Source of the DNA: Eublepharis macularius
Taxonomy: Eukaryota; Chordata; Lepidosauria; Squamata; Eublepharidae
Direction of reading: 5' to 3'
Length of the DNA: 64,000 bases
Assembly (NCBI RefSeq): GCF_028583425.1
Contig: NC_072796.1
Coordinates: 87,881,964 to 87,945,963, forward strand
A model generated the notes under the pieces. The model was given only the letters and a program-made list of their open reading frames with translations. It was not told the DNA's origin and did no database searches. A program made the translations under genes and the position numbers. Shown here one piece after another: positions 11,398-22,171 of this stretch (positions are counted from its first letter, which is position 1; every line of letters starts with the position of its first letter).

Positions 11398-11640
11398 TGT
11401 GGTGTAGTAGTTAGAGTTTCATAATGGGATATGGGAGACCTAGGTTCAGATCCCCATCTGCCATGATCATAGGGTGATCATAGGGTGATCTTAGGCCAGT
11501 CATATATTCTCAGTCTAACTTACCTCATACTGTTATTACTATAGGGCTGTTGTGAGGATAAAATGGAGGAAATGTAAGTTGCTTTGGGTCCCCATTGTGG
11601 AAAAAGGTAGGGGCTAAATGAAGAAAATAAATAATAAATA
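11398..11640 (+). mobile_element. Sauria-type tRNA-derived SINE, copy 2
   Basis: Head 'tggtgtagtagttagagttt', body 'gagacctaggttcagatccc' (box-B-like) and 'ccatctgcca', core 'cagtctaacttacctcatac', tail 'gaagaaaataaataataaat'. A short internal duplication of 'atcatagggtg' is present. Confidence 0.78.
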
Positions 11641-12050
11641 TAGTTGAAGATAAGGGATAGATACAGTGTAGATTGGTGGGTGGGTGAGAAGGGAAAGGTG
11701 AGGATATGGAGGTTGCCAGATGAAAAGAAAGAGGGAATTGCGTGGTAAGGGGAATACAGAGGAAAGAGATGTACCCCTCACAAGTCCTTACAGGTCCTTC
11801 ACTGCACAGCTTGGCCTAGCCCGGCCCCTTGGCCAAAATCACACAACTTAACCTGACTTTTCCCAAGGAGAAGCTGCCAGGTTTATGGAAACAGGGAAAA
11901 CTGAATATAAGGAGGCAGTTAAAGGTAGATTATCTAGTGAATGGGAAGGAGAGAAAGAAAAGGAGGGGAAGCTATGGGAGTTTACAAAGAAAGGACGTCC
12001 TAGCAGGTCCCATTACTTGTCCCCACGTCCTAGCAGGTCCCGTTACTTGT
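11641..12050 (+). repeat. Composite unit, module Y copy 2 (decayed)
   Basis: Follows the SINE with 'gaagataagggatag', 'gaggttgccaga', 'cccctcacaagtcctta', and later 'agattatctagtgaatggg', which resembles the start of Y1 again. An internal duplication 'ccacgtcctagcaggtccc' (two copies) lies at about 11993-12042. Confidence 0.5.
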
Positions 12051-12828
12051 TTGATATAATTTTGATTCTTATCCTAGAAAGATCTCACAATGAGTCAATT
12101 TTCATACTGCAGTGATCTTTAATGTAATATTTCTAATGCATAAATACTGATATGTTACAGTGAGAATTTCTTTGCAACATTCTGTTTAAAGTGGTGTGAT
12201 TTGTGCCTTCGTGGGCTCTTTTGTGGGGCTCTTTTTCATTATTTTATAAAGCTATAGGCCAGATGCACATTAAATCTGTTTCAGAATAAATGCTATTACA
12301 GATAAACCAAATCAGAGTAATCAAGCATTTGCAGAAAAGAATGGGTTACATACAGAAAACCTGAGGAACTGATCCTTAGAAAATTGTTGGGTTTCAGTAA
12401 AAAACTGATGTTTCTTCAATAGACTGTTAAGTGTTCCATACTACTATTCAAACTGTTTCATATTTTTTATTCATTTAAGAAAGAAAGAAAAACAAAAATA
12501 GATTTAAAATTACGGACATCTGTTTCTCTACTATTTTCTTTTCATTTTGTGCAACACAATGTGATTTTACTCCTTTTCCTTTCTGCTCTGAAGCTTTTTT
12601 CTTTTCTTTTTTGTCCTTCTGCATCCTTAAATTCCCCCTTCCTATCACTTTTTCTTTTAACCCAATTTCCTCTTGGATCTGGGGACAGTTTTATGAAAGG
12701 AATAGATGATGGAACATAGGTAGAGGAGGAATGATTGTTCAGTGCCTTGCATGCTTTGGTCAGTCAACATGGGGCTCAAAACAGCTTTATTAGCCTGTCA
12801 CACCTCTTGCATGATCCTGCTCACCCAC

Positions 12829-13015
12829 TAGAGTTACCAACTTCCAGGATCTGGAGATCTTTTAGAATTGTAACTGATTTCCAGATTACCAAGATCAGTT
12901 CCCCTGGAGAAAATGACTGCTTTGGAAGGTAGCCCCTACGGCATTATAACCTGCTAAGGTTCTTACCCTCTACAAGTCCTTATCTCCCCTGGATCTACCC
13001 CTAAATCTTTGGAAT
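12829..13015. mobile_element. hAT-like nonautonomous fragment
   Basis: Starts tagagttaccaacttccagg, followed by 'tctggagatcttttag', 'gttcccctggagaaaatg' and 'aaggtagcccc'. This order matches a very common squamate element whose end reads TAGGGTTGCCA. The right end is missing and no target duplication could be paired. Confidence 0.55.
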
Positions 13016-13339
13016 TTGCATGTATATGTGTAGTATGGGACCAGATAATTGCTTGAGAGCAGAGCAAGAATTTTTGGATCAAGCATGTGATCATATGTTT
13101 ACTCACATTTACAACTCACAAGTTACTAAATAATTCAATACATCAAGCATTAGGAACACACTCTGGAAATCAGTTCAAACATTTTAAAAGAAGAGATTCT
13201 GAAAATGAGGATAACTAATTCAAATGATAATCAGTGAATCCATAGCAAATAACTTAAAATTCATACAAGCAGCTATCTCAGGAGCCGTGCTGCACAGTAC
13301 GGCTTAGTTGGATCAAATCATAGGTATGTAGTTCCTACC

Positions 13340-14255
13340 TTTGGTGGGGGAGAACTAAAAATTTGTCCACAATAATTTATGTACCTGCATCTCCCCTGTC
13401 CCTGCCTGACACTGGCTGAATCCACACTCACTCACCATCCGCTTATCTTGCGCAGTTGTGGCAATCGGGTTCCTTTCACTACCATGCTGTGCATCATCAC
13501 ATTCACCCTTCATGGCACAATCATTTCTCCACATGCTACTGAGTAAAGTGTTACAGTGGGCAGTTCCATCCTCTGCCGTCAGAATTGACGGCACATGTCA
13601 CTTCCCTTTTTTTAAAAAAAAGTCAATTTTCCGGTATACCAATATTCTGACTTTTACCTTCCCCCTCATCTTTGATTGGCTCATTTTTTGCTCGTCACAG
13701 ACCACTTTCTAACAATTGGCTGGTTGGTATGGTGGGCAAATTTGAAATTAGATTGTCACATTAAAGACATTGTCCGGAAATTCTGCTGCTCAGAGTGGTT
13801 TTCTGCTTTTAGTAGTTAACAACATGGATGCTCAGAGTGTGATATTTGTGATGATGGCTCAGGTTGTGGCTGGCATACTATGCAGCACAGCCACGCAACA
13901 CCACGAGATGATGCATTCTGTCTTTCGCACATGATAGAATCCCCCACCTGCGTCCTAAGCTTTCAGGAATATATTTGTTTTCCGCACCTGCCATTTATTG
14001 GAGACAATCGTTGTTGGAAATACAGGATTGCTCGGCTTGGCTCCTCGCACTCTTAAAAATGGCAGGACACAGTAGGGAAACGGTCCCTGTGTGACATGCA
14101 CATGCTCCGGTGACCATTTCTTTTCCCGTGCAAACCGCTGCTCACTACAGTTGGTTTACCGGTATACCGACCTTTCTGCTGTGTGCAAAAAAAAAAAAAA
14201 AGGTGGGGAGAAAACACATTTCTGCCACTATCACGTGGTTTGGAAGGAAGGCGCA
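13340..14255. other. Unclassified block, possibly a decayed DNA transposon
   Basis: More CpG and fewer AT runs than its surroundings. Contains 'ccggtatacc' twice (13631 and 14159), the short open frame at 13823 beginning MDAQSVIFVMMA, and a poly-A run at 14188. The short frame faintly resembles the start of a Harbinger-type protein, but it is too short to rely on. I could not find terminal repeats. No function is claimed. Confidence 0.3.
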
Positions 14256-15179
14256 ATTGTGGCGCAGTGATGGCGGGGAACACGCGGAATGGGAAAGCTT
14301 GTGAGTATCTGCATGAACAGCACACCGCTTACGCCGGTGTCGAGAGTGAGGAGCCTGGGGGTGGTCCTGGATGCTTCCTTGTCTATGGAGGCACAGGTTG
14401 CAGCAGTTGTTAGATCCTCTTTCTTCTATCTAAGACAGGCTCGACAACTTGTCCCCTACCTATTGACCCATGACCTCACAACAGTGATCCAGGCAACGGT
14501 CACCTCCAGATTAGACTACTGCAACTCACTCTATGCAGGGCTTCCCTTGGGCTTGATCCAGAAACTGCAGCTGGTTCAGAATGCAGCTGCACAGGTGGTT
14601 GCCGGAGCACCAGTTATGGCTCATGTAACACCTATCCTCCGTCAGCTGCACTGGTTACCTGTTGAGTACCAGGTCCGGTTCAAGGTTTTGGTGTTGACCT
14701 ATAAAGCCCTATGCAAACTGGGCCCAGCATACCTTCGGGACCGCCTCTCCCCATATGTTCCCTGGAGGTCGCTTCGATCAGCCGCTAAGAACTTTCTGAT
14801 GGTCCCTGGCCCCAGGGAGGTCCGCCTGGCCTCTACCAGAGCCAGGGCCTTCTCAGTTCTGGCTCCGACCTGGTGGAACTCTCTGTCTGAGGAAACTAAG
14901 GCCCGGCAGGATTTGTTATCTTTCCGCCGGGCCTGCAAGATGGAGATGTTCTACCGGGCATTTGGTGGGGGCTAGGCTGTCCTCTCGCTGGCCATACCAC
15001 TGAAGACCTTCCACCACCCATGCAGGACAATGCTGCATTTTAATATTTAATATTCTACACCCGCCAATTTTAATGGTTTTTTATACGATGTTTTAATGTT
15101 TTTATAATGTTTTTACTGTTTTTAATTTGTTGTCAAACTGCCCTGAGCCCGTCTGACGGGGAGGGCGGTCTAAAAATGT

Positions 15180-15239
<60 letters not shown>
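14256..15239 (+). mobile_element. L2/CR1-clade LINE, 5'-truncated, younger-looking copy
   Basis: Contains an uninterrupted C-terminal ORF2 segment (14289-14975), a 3'UTR with 'ctgccctgagcccgtctgac' and a long (aaat)n tail (15180-15239). The 8-bp aaggcgca at 14248-14255 and 15240-15247 is a possible target duplication. The intact frame, compared with the broken frames of the other two copies, suggests later insertion. Confidence 0.72.
14289..14975 (+). pseudogene. ORF2 C-terminal domain of the L2-like LINE (open, 228 codons)
   Basis: Begins inside the protein after truncation. Ordered blocks are VRSLGVVLDASLSMEAQV (about residues 20-38), RLDYCNSLYAGLPLG (about 76-90), LHWLPVEYQVRFKVL, GPAYLRDRLSPYVP, LASTRARAFSVLAPTWWNSL and FRRACKMEMFYRAFGGG at the end. 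It lacks the endonuclease and RT catalytic palm, so it cannot act alone. The listed start is simply the first in-frame ATG. The absence of stops over 687 bp is notable for this window. Confidence 0.75.

Positions 15240-15240
<1 letters not shown>
15180..15240 (+). repeat. (taaa)n microsatellite tail of the LINE
   Basis: About 15 near-perfect taaa/aata repeats terminate the LINE 3' end; typical of L2-clade tails that are tandem repeats rather than poly-A. Confidence 0.9.
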
Positions 15241-15241
<1 letters not shown>

Positions 15242-16404
15242 GGCGCAGAAACAAAAAGGAAGTGTGGATTCGGCTGTCTCTGATAGTGGCTTTTGGGAAT
15301 GAAGTGTATGAGTTCACTAAATAGCTTTTCCTATTTTGCAGCTTATCTTAGCCACCATGAATGGGTCTGTGAACAGATCTCTTGGTGTCTGGTTCATTTT
15401 ATATTGCTGACATTTCTCCTTGGTCTACATGCACCTGTCCAAAAGGAAACAGCCAACAGCTACATTGACCTGTGTCTCAAAGCCAAGCTAACAAGACTTT
15501 TTTTTAATGGGTTGGGTCTAGTATTCCATGTACACACGTCTTCGAAAAGGGTGAAATGTCTTCTCCAGGACACTTTGGCTTGGGAAAATGGCATGAGGTG
15601 GAGTCAGGAGCCCCTCCCCCCCCCGCCATGCTGTGGTCCCAAGCCAGACTGGGCCCCATGGAGTTTTAAATGGATGTTCTCCTCAGCTTCTGTACTATGG
15701 GGGAAGCAAGTTGGGTGCAGGAATCCTTGACCCACTGTATTAAAAATGTCTCGGCCCTGAGAAATGCAATCAATGATGTATCAACAATAGATAAGAAATG
15801 TGAGGGTAAGATGGCAAAAAGTGATCATGAATCTCCAATGCCTTTTTGGTGAGGGCCACGATGTGTCCAAGTGTCCAGCATGTGCCTAATTCAGACTGAG
15901 CCCCCCTCCCCCCCCCCGCACAAATGATGTGGCATTATTTTTAGTAACCTATCTTTTGGGGAAAGTGCTAGCTGCCAGTAATTTACCTAGGGACAGACAA
16001 ATATTTCAGAGGCAGTCAAATGCAACTTCAATTCCATCAGTTTTAAATTATGTTAACACTTGTGATTATAAATCATTCTTATTCCTTTTTGATTAGTTTA
16101 AAATATAAAGCTGCAACACAATTTAATGTTCTAATATGCATGAAGATGTAACTGTGTCATATCTATAATTGTATTTGTTTATTGTAACAATGTATGAGTG
16201 CACTTTGGCTCTTGCAATTTGAAAAGATAATAGTAGAAAAACCCACAGGTGTTCGCTGTTAAGCCTGATACCAGCGATCGTGCTGTTTCATTCTAGTTGT
16301 ATAATAAGGCTAAAAGACAAAGGCCTCATCCTGCTTAAATCTCACTTATATAAACTCTACCAATACATCTTTTACTTTTATTGACCATGTAACTCTGTTT
16401 CTTT

Positions 16405-16421
16405 TTTTGTCTTCTTCCTAG
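16405..16421 (+). promoter_or_regulatory. XKR4: 3' splice site of XKR4 last exon
   Basis: Polypyrimidine tract tttttgtcttcttcct followed by AG at 16420-16421. This decides the exon start. Confidence 0.9.
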
Positions 16422-17368
16422 GCCTTACAGCTGCAGCATCTCTTGTATCTTTGGCATGGGCTTTGGCTTCATACCAAAAAGCTCTTCGTGATTCCCGTGA
16501 TGACAAGAAACCCATCAGTTACATGGCTGTAATAATTCAGTTTTGCTGGCATTTCTTCACAATTGCAGCCAGAGTAATCACTTTTGCTCTCTTTGCCTCT
16601 GTTTTCCAACTGTACTTTGGGATCTTTATCGTCCTCCACTGGTGTATCATGACATTCTGGATTGTCCACTGTGAAACAGAATTCTGCATCACTAAATGGG
16701 AAGAGATTGTCTTTGATATGGTTGTTGGGATCATTTATATCTTTAGTTGGTTCAACGTCAAGGAGGGAAGGACACGCTGTAGGCTTTTCATTTACTATTT
16801 TGTGATCCTTTTGGAAAATACTGCCTTGAGTGCTCTTTGGTATCTATACAAGGCCCCTCTGATTTCTGATGCATTTGCCATACCAGCCCTATGTGTAGTG
16901 TTCAGCAGCTTTTTAACAGGCATTGTTTTTATGCTGATGTACTATGCCTTCTTTCATCCAAATGGACCAAGGTTTGGGCAGTCACCAAGCTGTGCTTGTG
17001 AGGACTCTGTAGCTGCCTTTACTCTTCCCCCAGAAGTTGCATCAAGTACATTAAGGTCTATATCTAATAATAGAAGTGTCACAAGTGACCGGGATCAGAA
17101 ATTTACAGAGAGAGATGGGTGTGTGCCTGTGTTTCAGGTGAGACCTACTGCACCTTCTACTCCTTCATCCAGACCACCAAGGATTGAAGAATCTGTCATT
17201 AAAATTGATCTATTCAGGAACAGGTATCCAGCATGGGAGAGACATGTATTGGACAGGAGCCTAAGAAAGGCCATTTTAGCTTTTGAATGTTCCCCTGCTC
17301 CTCCACGGCTACAATATAAAGATGATGCCCTTATACAGGAGCGCTTGGAATATGAAACAACACTATAA
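16422..17368 (+). CDS. XKR4: XKR4 (XK-related protein 4), last coding exon
   Basis: XKR4 is a multi-pass plasma-membrane phospholipid scramblase of the XK family. It exposes phosphatidylserine after caspase cleavage of its cytoplasmic tail. The exon starts after ...cttcttcctaG; two bases complete a glycine codon (phase 1), and 314 residues follow to TAA at 17366-17368. Visible features are the conserved [20 protein letters not shown] start, a transmembrane stretch around [13 protein letters not shown], further hydrophobic helices ([73 protein letters not shown]) and a hydrophilic tail ending in EYETTL. The tail contains TERDG, a possible caspase-type site (inference). The sequence is nearly identical to my recollection of mammalian XKR4. 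Upstream exons lie left of the window. Identity is very secure; the exon is intact. Confidence 0.96.
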
Positions 17369-20367
17369 ACACAGTTTTGGAAAAAGAACAGCAGTGCTGT
17401 GACACAGATCCAAATAAAGTGGTAATAGTAAGGCCGTGGCAATAACTTGACTGCATTCTACAACAGAACAGCAGGCTCTACTAGTGTCCTTAGGTTGGCT
17501 ACCATCATGATTATCATTTGATCCACTGTTTGCAGTCTGTCTGCAATACACTTACAAAGCAGCAGTACAATAGCCTCAAAGAATGATTTGTTTTGACTGA
17601 TAATTCAGTGACTTCTAATTGCTTTCCAAGTGCACACTGCACATTACTTAAAACAGAAAGGTTTGAATGAGTGACATCAACATACCAGTTACTGCTTTTT
17701 TATTTTAGAGAAGTTCAACTATTGATGTTTGCATAGTTATTTACAAAAAGAAGAAACCATTGGAGGGGGGATTTACTTGTCAAAAATAGCTTATTTTGTT
17801 AAAGGCAGCGTTACTGTTATGTGAACTCTTTGTTTATATAAAAGAAATTGTGAAGGTATAGCTCTCTCATTTTGGTAACTCATCTAGGTAATCATTAAAC
17901 GTTTGCAAAAAAGTTTTTGTTATTGACAGGAATATTAAGGTTTTTTTTCCAAAGCCTAATTAAGTTCTAAGAGAGCAAACCATGAATATTATTATCAAAA
18001 GAGCTGTTCGTTTTTTAAACAGAAAACAATATTGTAAGTAAAATTTCAGGGTTTAGGGGTTTTTTACAGAAATTCTATGCAGACGACCCCAGCATACAGC
18101 AAGAACTAGAAGTTCTAGCATTGTAAATTAAATGATAATCATGATTAAATTTTCAATTGCAAAAAAAGAGAGAGTGAGAGAGAGGACAAAATATCAATGA
18201 GGCAAGTGTAGTTTCCATATTCTGAACCTTTCGAGGACCATGTTCAGAATGGTGTCAGGAGATGAATAGCCTTGTGACTTAAATCTTTTTAGGACCTGCG
18301 ATGCATTGCTCTGTGTGTGAATATATGAAGAAGATGTGACAATAGACCACAATATATCATACCCTTCTAGTGCCAAACATTGTGTAATTGCAGAATTGTT
18401 GTTGGAGGGACAGAGAATGGGTGATGCAAGTCCTAAAGAAGGAAGAAGCTGGGAAGAACAACTGTACTTTCCACCTTTACAGGCAATTCCTGTTTGGTCC
18501 TACTGAAGGTAAAAATCAGCCACTTCTCTGTAAGTACATAAGGTAAACATACAATGAAACCAAGCTGTGTGCAAGATTTTCTTGAACTGGCCACACCCTG
18601 TTCCTATAGCTATCAAAAGTTATGTGTATAAGGTTTTTGCTTGCAACATCTGGGTATGAAAACACTCCCTTTGTCAAGCTTATTGTATCTTTCCTTATGT
18701 TAAAAGTATCCCTTGATGGTGCTTTCAGTTGCATTCAAGGTGCAATTCAAAATTTGATAGTATTTTTTTTAGAAAAAAATACCTGGTGCAAAGTGGAATA
18801 ACTCATGGATTATGTCAATATTTTTGTAAAGCCAAAACACAGTATACAAAGGTGTTACTTTTATAAAGCGTAAATCTTTTCTCACGTATGTCATTCTCTT
18901 TTATAACTTAGAGGTAAAGAAGTGGTCCGCAAACTATAAGCTGTTACAGCACATTGATAAAACCATAGAATATTGACACTATATTACTTTATTTTGCAAT
19001 ATAATGCCATATGAAAGCCTCCATGGGTACTTTTAGAATATTCTGAAAAACAGTGAAATTTTTGAGTGTGTCGAGAACAATATAATGTGTATACTGGATT
19101 CACTGGTAAAAACTTGATTTGCAAGAAATAATCAGGAAGTTATATAAAAGCTTAGGGTGCATTCAGATAATGAAATTAGATGAAAACTGGTAAAGTAAAA
19201 AAAATAGAAGAATGATCATCACTCTTTAGGAAGCATTCTACCCATGTGACTGATAATACATATGTTTCGATCACAGATCTCTAGCTTCTGGCTCAATATA
19301 CTGTCATTATAGCAGCAAGCCAAAATCTTGTTACATATCTGATATGTCCGACCATTCAAATGGCCATGCCCAAATAATCACTTTATGATGTCTTAACCAT
19401 CTCATTCACCAGCACAGATGCTTGTCTCAGTCTAGCCCTACGAATTACCAATTACAAATGTCAACCAATTGGTCAGTTGTGTAATCAGCAATAGAAAAAA
19501 AAAAACATGGCTCACCACATTGCACAGATGACTTGCAGCTAATCAACTTGTTCCATGTAAAACATTCCGTTTAAAAGACTGGATCACAAATCACAAATCT
19601 AACCCTGAAGCAGCACTGAGCCAAAAGCATCCTGAACCTCTTGAAAACAAAGTACTGATTACTGGTCTGTGTCTAAGATAAACTTTGCTAGCAAGTCATT
19701 GCTTTAAGATATGCCATGCTGAGCCCACACCAGCTTCATCTCACTAACAATGAGTTTGATCCAATACGAAATTTCTGTTCATGCTAGAGCTCTTGTGCAG
19801 GTGAAATGTAAGAAAAAAACTACAGTAACTGCTTCCACTGAGTCAAACTTACTGTATTTCTACTTGCATTTCCATTTGCTCAAGATATTGTGCTACTAAT
19901 ACCAGGGTTTCAGAAAGTTAACATAACAGCTTCTTCATTCTCAGATGGTACAACATGGGAAAGGGAGGATATTCTTGCACAAGATCTTGCATATATATGT
20001 CATTGTGCATATGAAACAAACTAAGACAGGAGTGGGAGATGCTGTACAAGATCTTATGCAATTCCTTCCCCAAACATGATTATGCTAAGATTTCTTTTTC
20101 TGTTTGGGTTTCACTGCACCCAGCACACTGACTGGCATTGAAGCAAATTTATATTAATATTCTAGACAGCTTGCTAAAGGACAGAACTTGTTGTGATTTA
20201 ATATGTTAATCATCATCATGCATATTAAGCTTAGGCCTGCAGGTTTTACCACTTCAGACTGCAACTGGGCATTTACATGACTGAATGCATTTTGTTAAAA
20301 AAACCCACTCCACATAGAAAGCTATATGTCAGAGGCAAGAGATCAGTGAAAACTTGTCCCTGGTATG
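17369..20367 (+). other. XKR4: Probable XKR4 3' untranslated region
   Basis: About 3 kb of AT-rich, repeat-poor sequence follows the stop, unlike the transposon-dense DNA elsewhere. An aataaa lies at 17413-17418 but is very close to the stop. How far the transcript extends cannot be seen. A stronger candidate terminal signal lies at 37826. Confidence 0.5.
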
Positions 20368-20436
20368 TTAGTCTTCTGTATTCAAGAATCTCTCCTTCAT
20401 AGGAGACTGTTCATCATGTGAACCTTCTTCTGCAGT
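20368..20436 (-). CDS. Candidate terminal coding exon of unknown gene (minus strand)
   Basis: On the minus strand, a pyrimidine-rich tract and AG (20438-20437) precede an open stretch of 22 codons and a TAA (20370-20368). The peptide starts TAEEGSHDEQ and ends RFLNTED, hydrophilic and acidic like a protein C-terminus. It would accept a phase-0 upstream exon, which is the phase of the TMEM68-type penultimate exon at 58231, so an alternative last exon of that gene is conceivable. I do not recognise the peptide. It could be chance, since short open stretches after AG are frequent, and it lies antisense to the putative XKR4 3'UTR. Confidence 0.33.
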   Translation of the reverse strand, partial: TAEEGSHDEQSPMKERFLNTED

Positions 20437-20715
20437 CTGAAAAGAAACATCCCAAACACATATGAAACCATCTTAGAAAAAACTAGATTCCATTACTAAT
20501 ATATTAAAATATTTGTAACGCAGTTGTAGGTTACATGTCATATGTTCTGATCAATATGGAAATGTTTTATTGGTTGAATGTTTATCTTTTGTTCTACCAA
20601 GTCCTGAAAATAAACTATCTTTATGTAAATGGAAAATTTTGAATCTGAATACATAGTAAATATAGTGCTTACAAAAGTTTCTGTGGTATAGCATACATTA
20701 TTTTTTAGTTAGATT

Positions 20716-20915
20716 TTTCTCTTGCCATTCTCCAAGAAACTGCAAGTGGTGATCCTCTCCCTCCATTTCATCTTCACGCAAACTCTGTGAGAGAGATTAT
20801 ACTGATAGAATGCTAGATCCAAGGTCACACAGTGGACTTCTTCGCAGAGTAGAAATTTGAATCTAGTTTCCTTGTTCCTAGTCAGACACTCTGTATGCTA
20901 GCCATACTGGCTCCA
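20716..20915 (-). mobile_element. Sauria-type SINE, degraded, reverse orientation
   Basis: Read on the minus strand: 'gccagtatggctagcataca' head, 'gattcaaatttctactctgc' box-B-like body, 'gtgtgaccttggatct' core and 'gatgaaatggagggag' 3' region. It is older than the + strand copies. Confidence 0.6.
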
Positions 20916-21317
20916 AAACAAAACATTCAAATTGCCTCCGACCAATGTATTTAAATTTATAGTAAGGATAAAATTAAGCAGCCAGCCCAGAAAAAAATAT
21001 ATCATTATATCATGATGCTTATATCTTAACACACAGAAAACAATCGTTTGTTTTTCTTGGCTCTTAGGCACATATGTTCCTTGTTTCAAATGAATAAACA
21101 CTTTAAAATATTAGAATGTAACAAACCATCTGTGGACACCCAAAGTGGGACTTTCTTACTTTCCCCTCCCACTGCAGTTCACTAAACCCCCCAAAATTAT
21201 GTTCCTGTGGCTTAACAGACTCTCAAGAACAGCACTGAGGTAAAATTAAGGTATCTAAAGTTGGAGAGGGAATCAGTGTCCTCTCTTCCAGAGACTTCAG
21301 AACTGCATGGCTGGATA

Positions 21318-22163
21318 CAGAGAGGGGCACAAACAGGAAAAAAAATGAACGTGATGTTCGTTGTTGGTTGCCATCCACGAACAGGGACTCATGAACAATC
21401 ACAAACATGGCCCTGTTCACGAACATGTTCGTGGTTGGCTGTTCGTGGGGGCCAGCAGGCTCTCCTCCAGCCATCATCCAAGTTTGGTCAAGATCCCTAC
21501 TGCACCACTCCCAGAAACCTGACCTGAGCAGGCACCAGGAAAAGTACCAATAATAAATAATAGCTTGGCCCCAGAGCCTGGCAGCAGACCTGAAACTTGA
21601 AGGGGTAGATCCCTACCGCACCACTCCCAGAAACCTTACCTGAGCAGGCAGCAGGAAAGGTACCAATAATAAATAATAGCTTGGCCCAGAGCCTGGCAGC
21701 AGCCCTGGAACTTGAAGGGGTAGATCCCTATCCCACCACATACAAAGAAAATTCAAACTCCAATGCACTCTATCAAAATGCCAACAGCAACTGTCTCTCC
21801 CTCTCCACTGTCTGCAAACTAAGCCAGAGCTGGGAGCCCCCCCTCCCCCCTGGTCTTTGCTCCCTTGTAACAAATTTGGAGCTCCACACTCGAAAGGAAG
21901 ACCTGCCTATCAAGCTAAATTGGCCTTAGATTGGGGTTTCCAGGGCAGCAGTTTCAGGCAGAGTTCAGACAATCCCTGCCTGAGTTGCCATCGGAATTGA
22001 TTGCAGGTGCCAGAATGTCTGGCTTGACGAACAGCAATGAACGAGGCTTGCAACAGCCACCTGTTCATTTAGAATGGGGCCTCACGAACAGCTTGTTCAC
22101 GAACAGCAGATTGGGCTGTCTGTGGCTTTTTTTTGTTCGTATTGCTGTTTGTGCCGATCTCTA
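21318..22163. mobile_element. Nonautonomous hAT element, 846 bp
   Basis: Terminal inverted repeats cagagaggggcacaaac and (reverse complement of the right end) tagagatcggcacaaac, with an 8-bp target duplication, define a hAT element. It is related to the element at 58680-59513 by shared internal blocks ('gaaggaagacctgcc' against 'ggcaggtcttccttc' in the other orientation). Many 'gaaca/tgttc' subterminal motifs are present. It contains a tandem duplication of about 115 bp. No transposase is encoded, so it relied on enzyme from an autonomous relative. Confidence 0.72.
21491..21722. repeat. Two tandem copies of a ~115-bp unit inside the hAT element
   Basis: 'agatccctac.gcaccactc...cttgaaggggt' occurs at 21491-21606 and 21607-21722, with a third partial start at 21721. 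Copies differ at about ten positions. Confidence 0.8.
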
Positions 22164-22171
22164 GTTGGATA

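Larger units (their letters stand above)
1..16421 (+). other. XKR4: XKR4 intron upstream of the last coding exon
   Basis: The last XKR4 exon begins at 16422 after a pyrimidine-rich tract and an AG acceptor (420-421), so all sequence to its left lies in the preceding intron or in elements inserted there. Its left boundary is outside the window. Stretches of this intron in which I recognise nothing: 1-1228, 1854-3069, 3821-4964, 5776-6596, 12050-12828 and 15248-16421. They are AT-rich and noncoding, with short open frames only. Confidence 0.85.
21310..22171. repeat. 8-bp target duplication around hAT element
   Basis: gctggata at 21310-21317 and gttggata at 22164-22171 (7 of 8 identical) flank the element at 21318-22163. 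Confidence 0.7.

Noticed and set aside
16451-16453. TTG as a possible translation start of XKR4
   Set aside because: It is internal to the exon; the reading frame is open to the splice acceptor at 16421 and the family sequence continues upstream.
17413-17418. AATAAA as the end of XKR4
   Set aside because: Only about 45 bp after the stop with weak downstream sequence; a longer 3'UTR is more likely.
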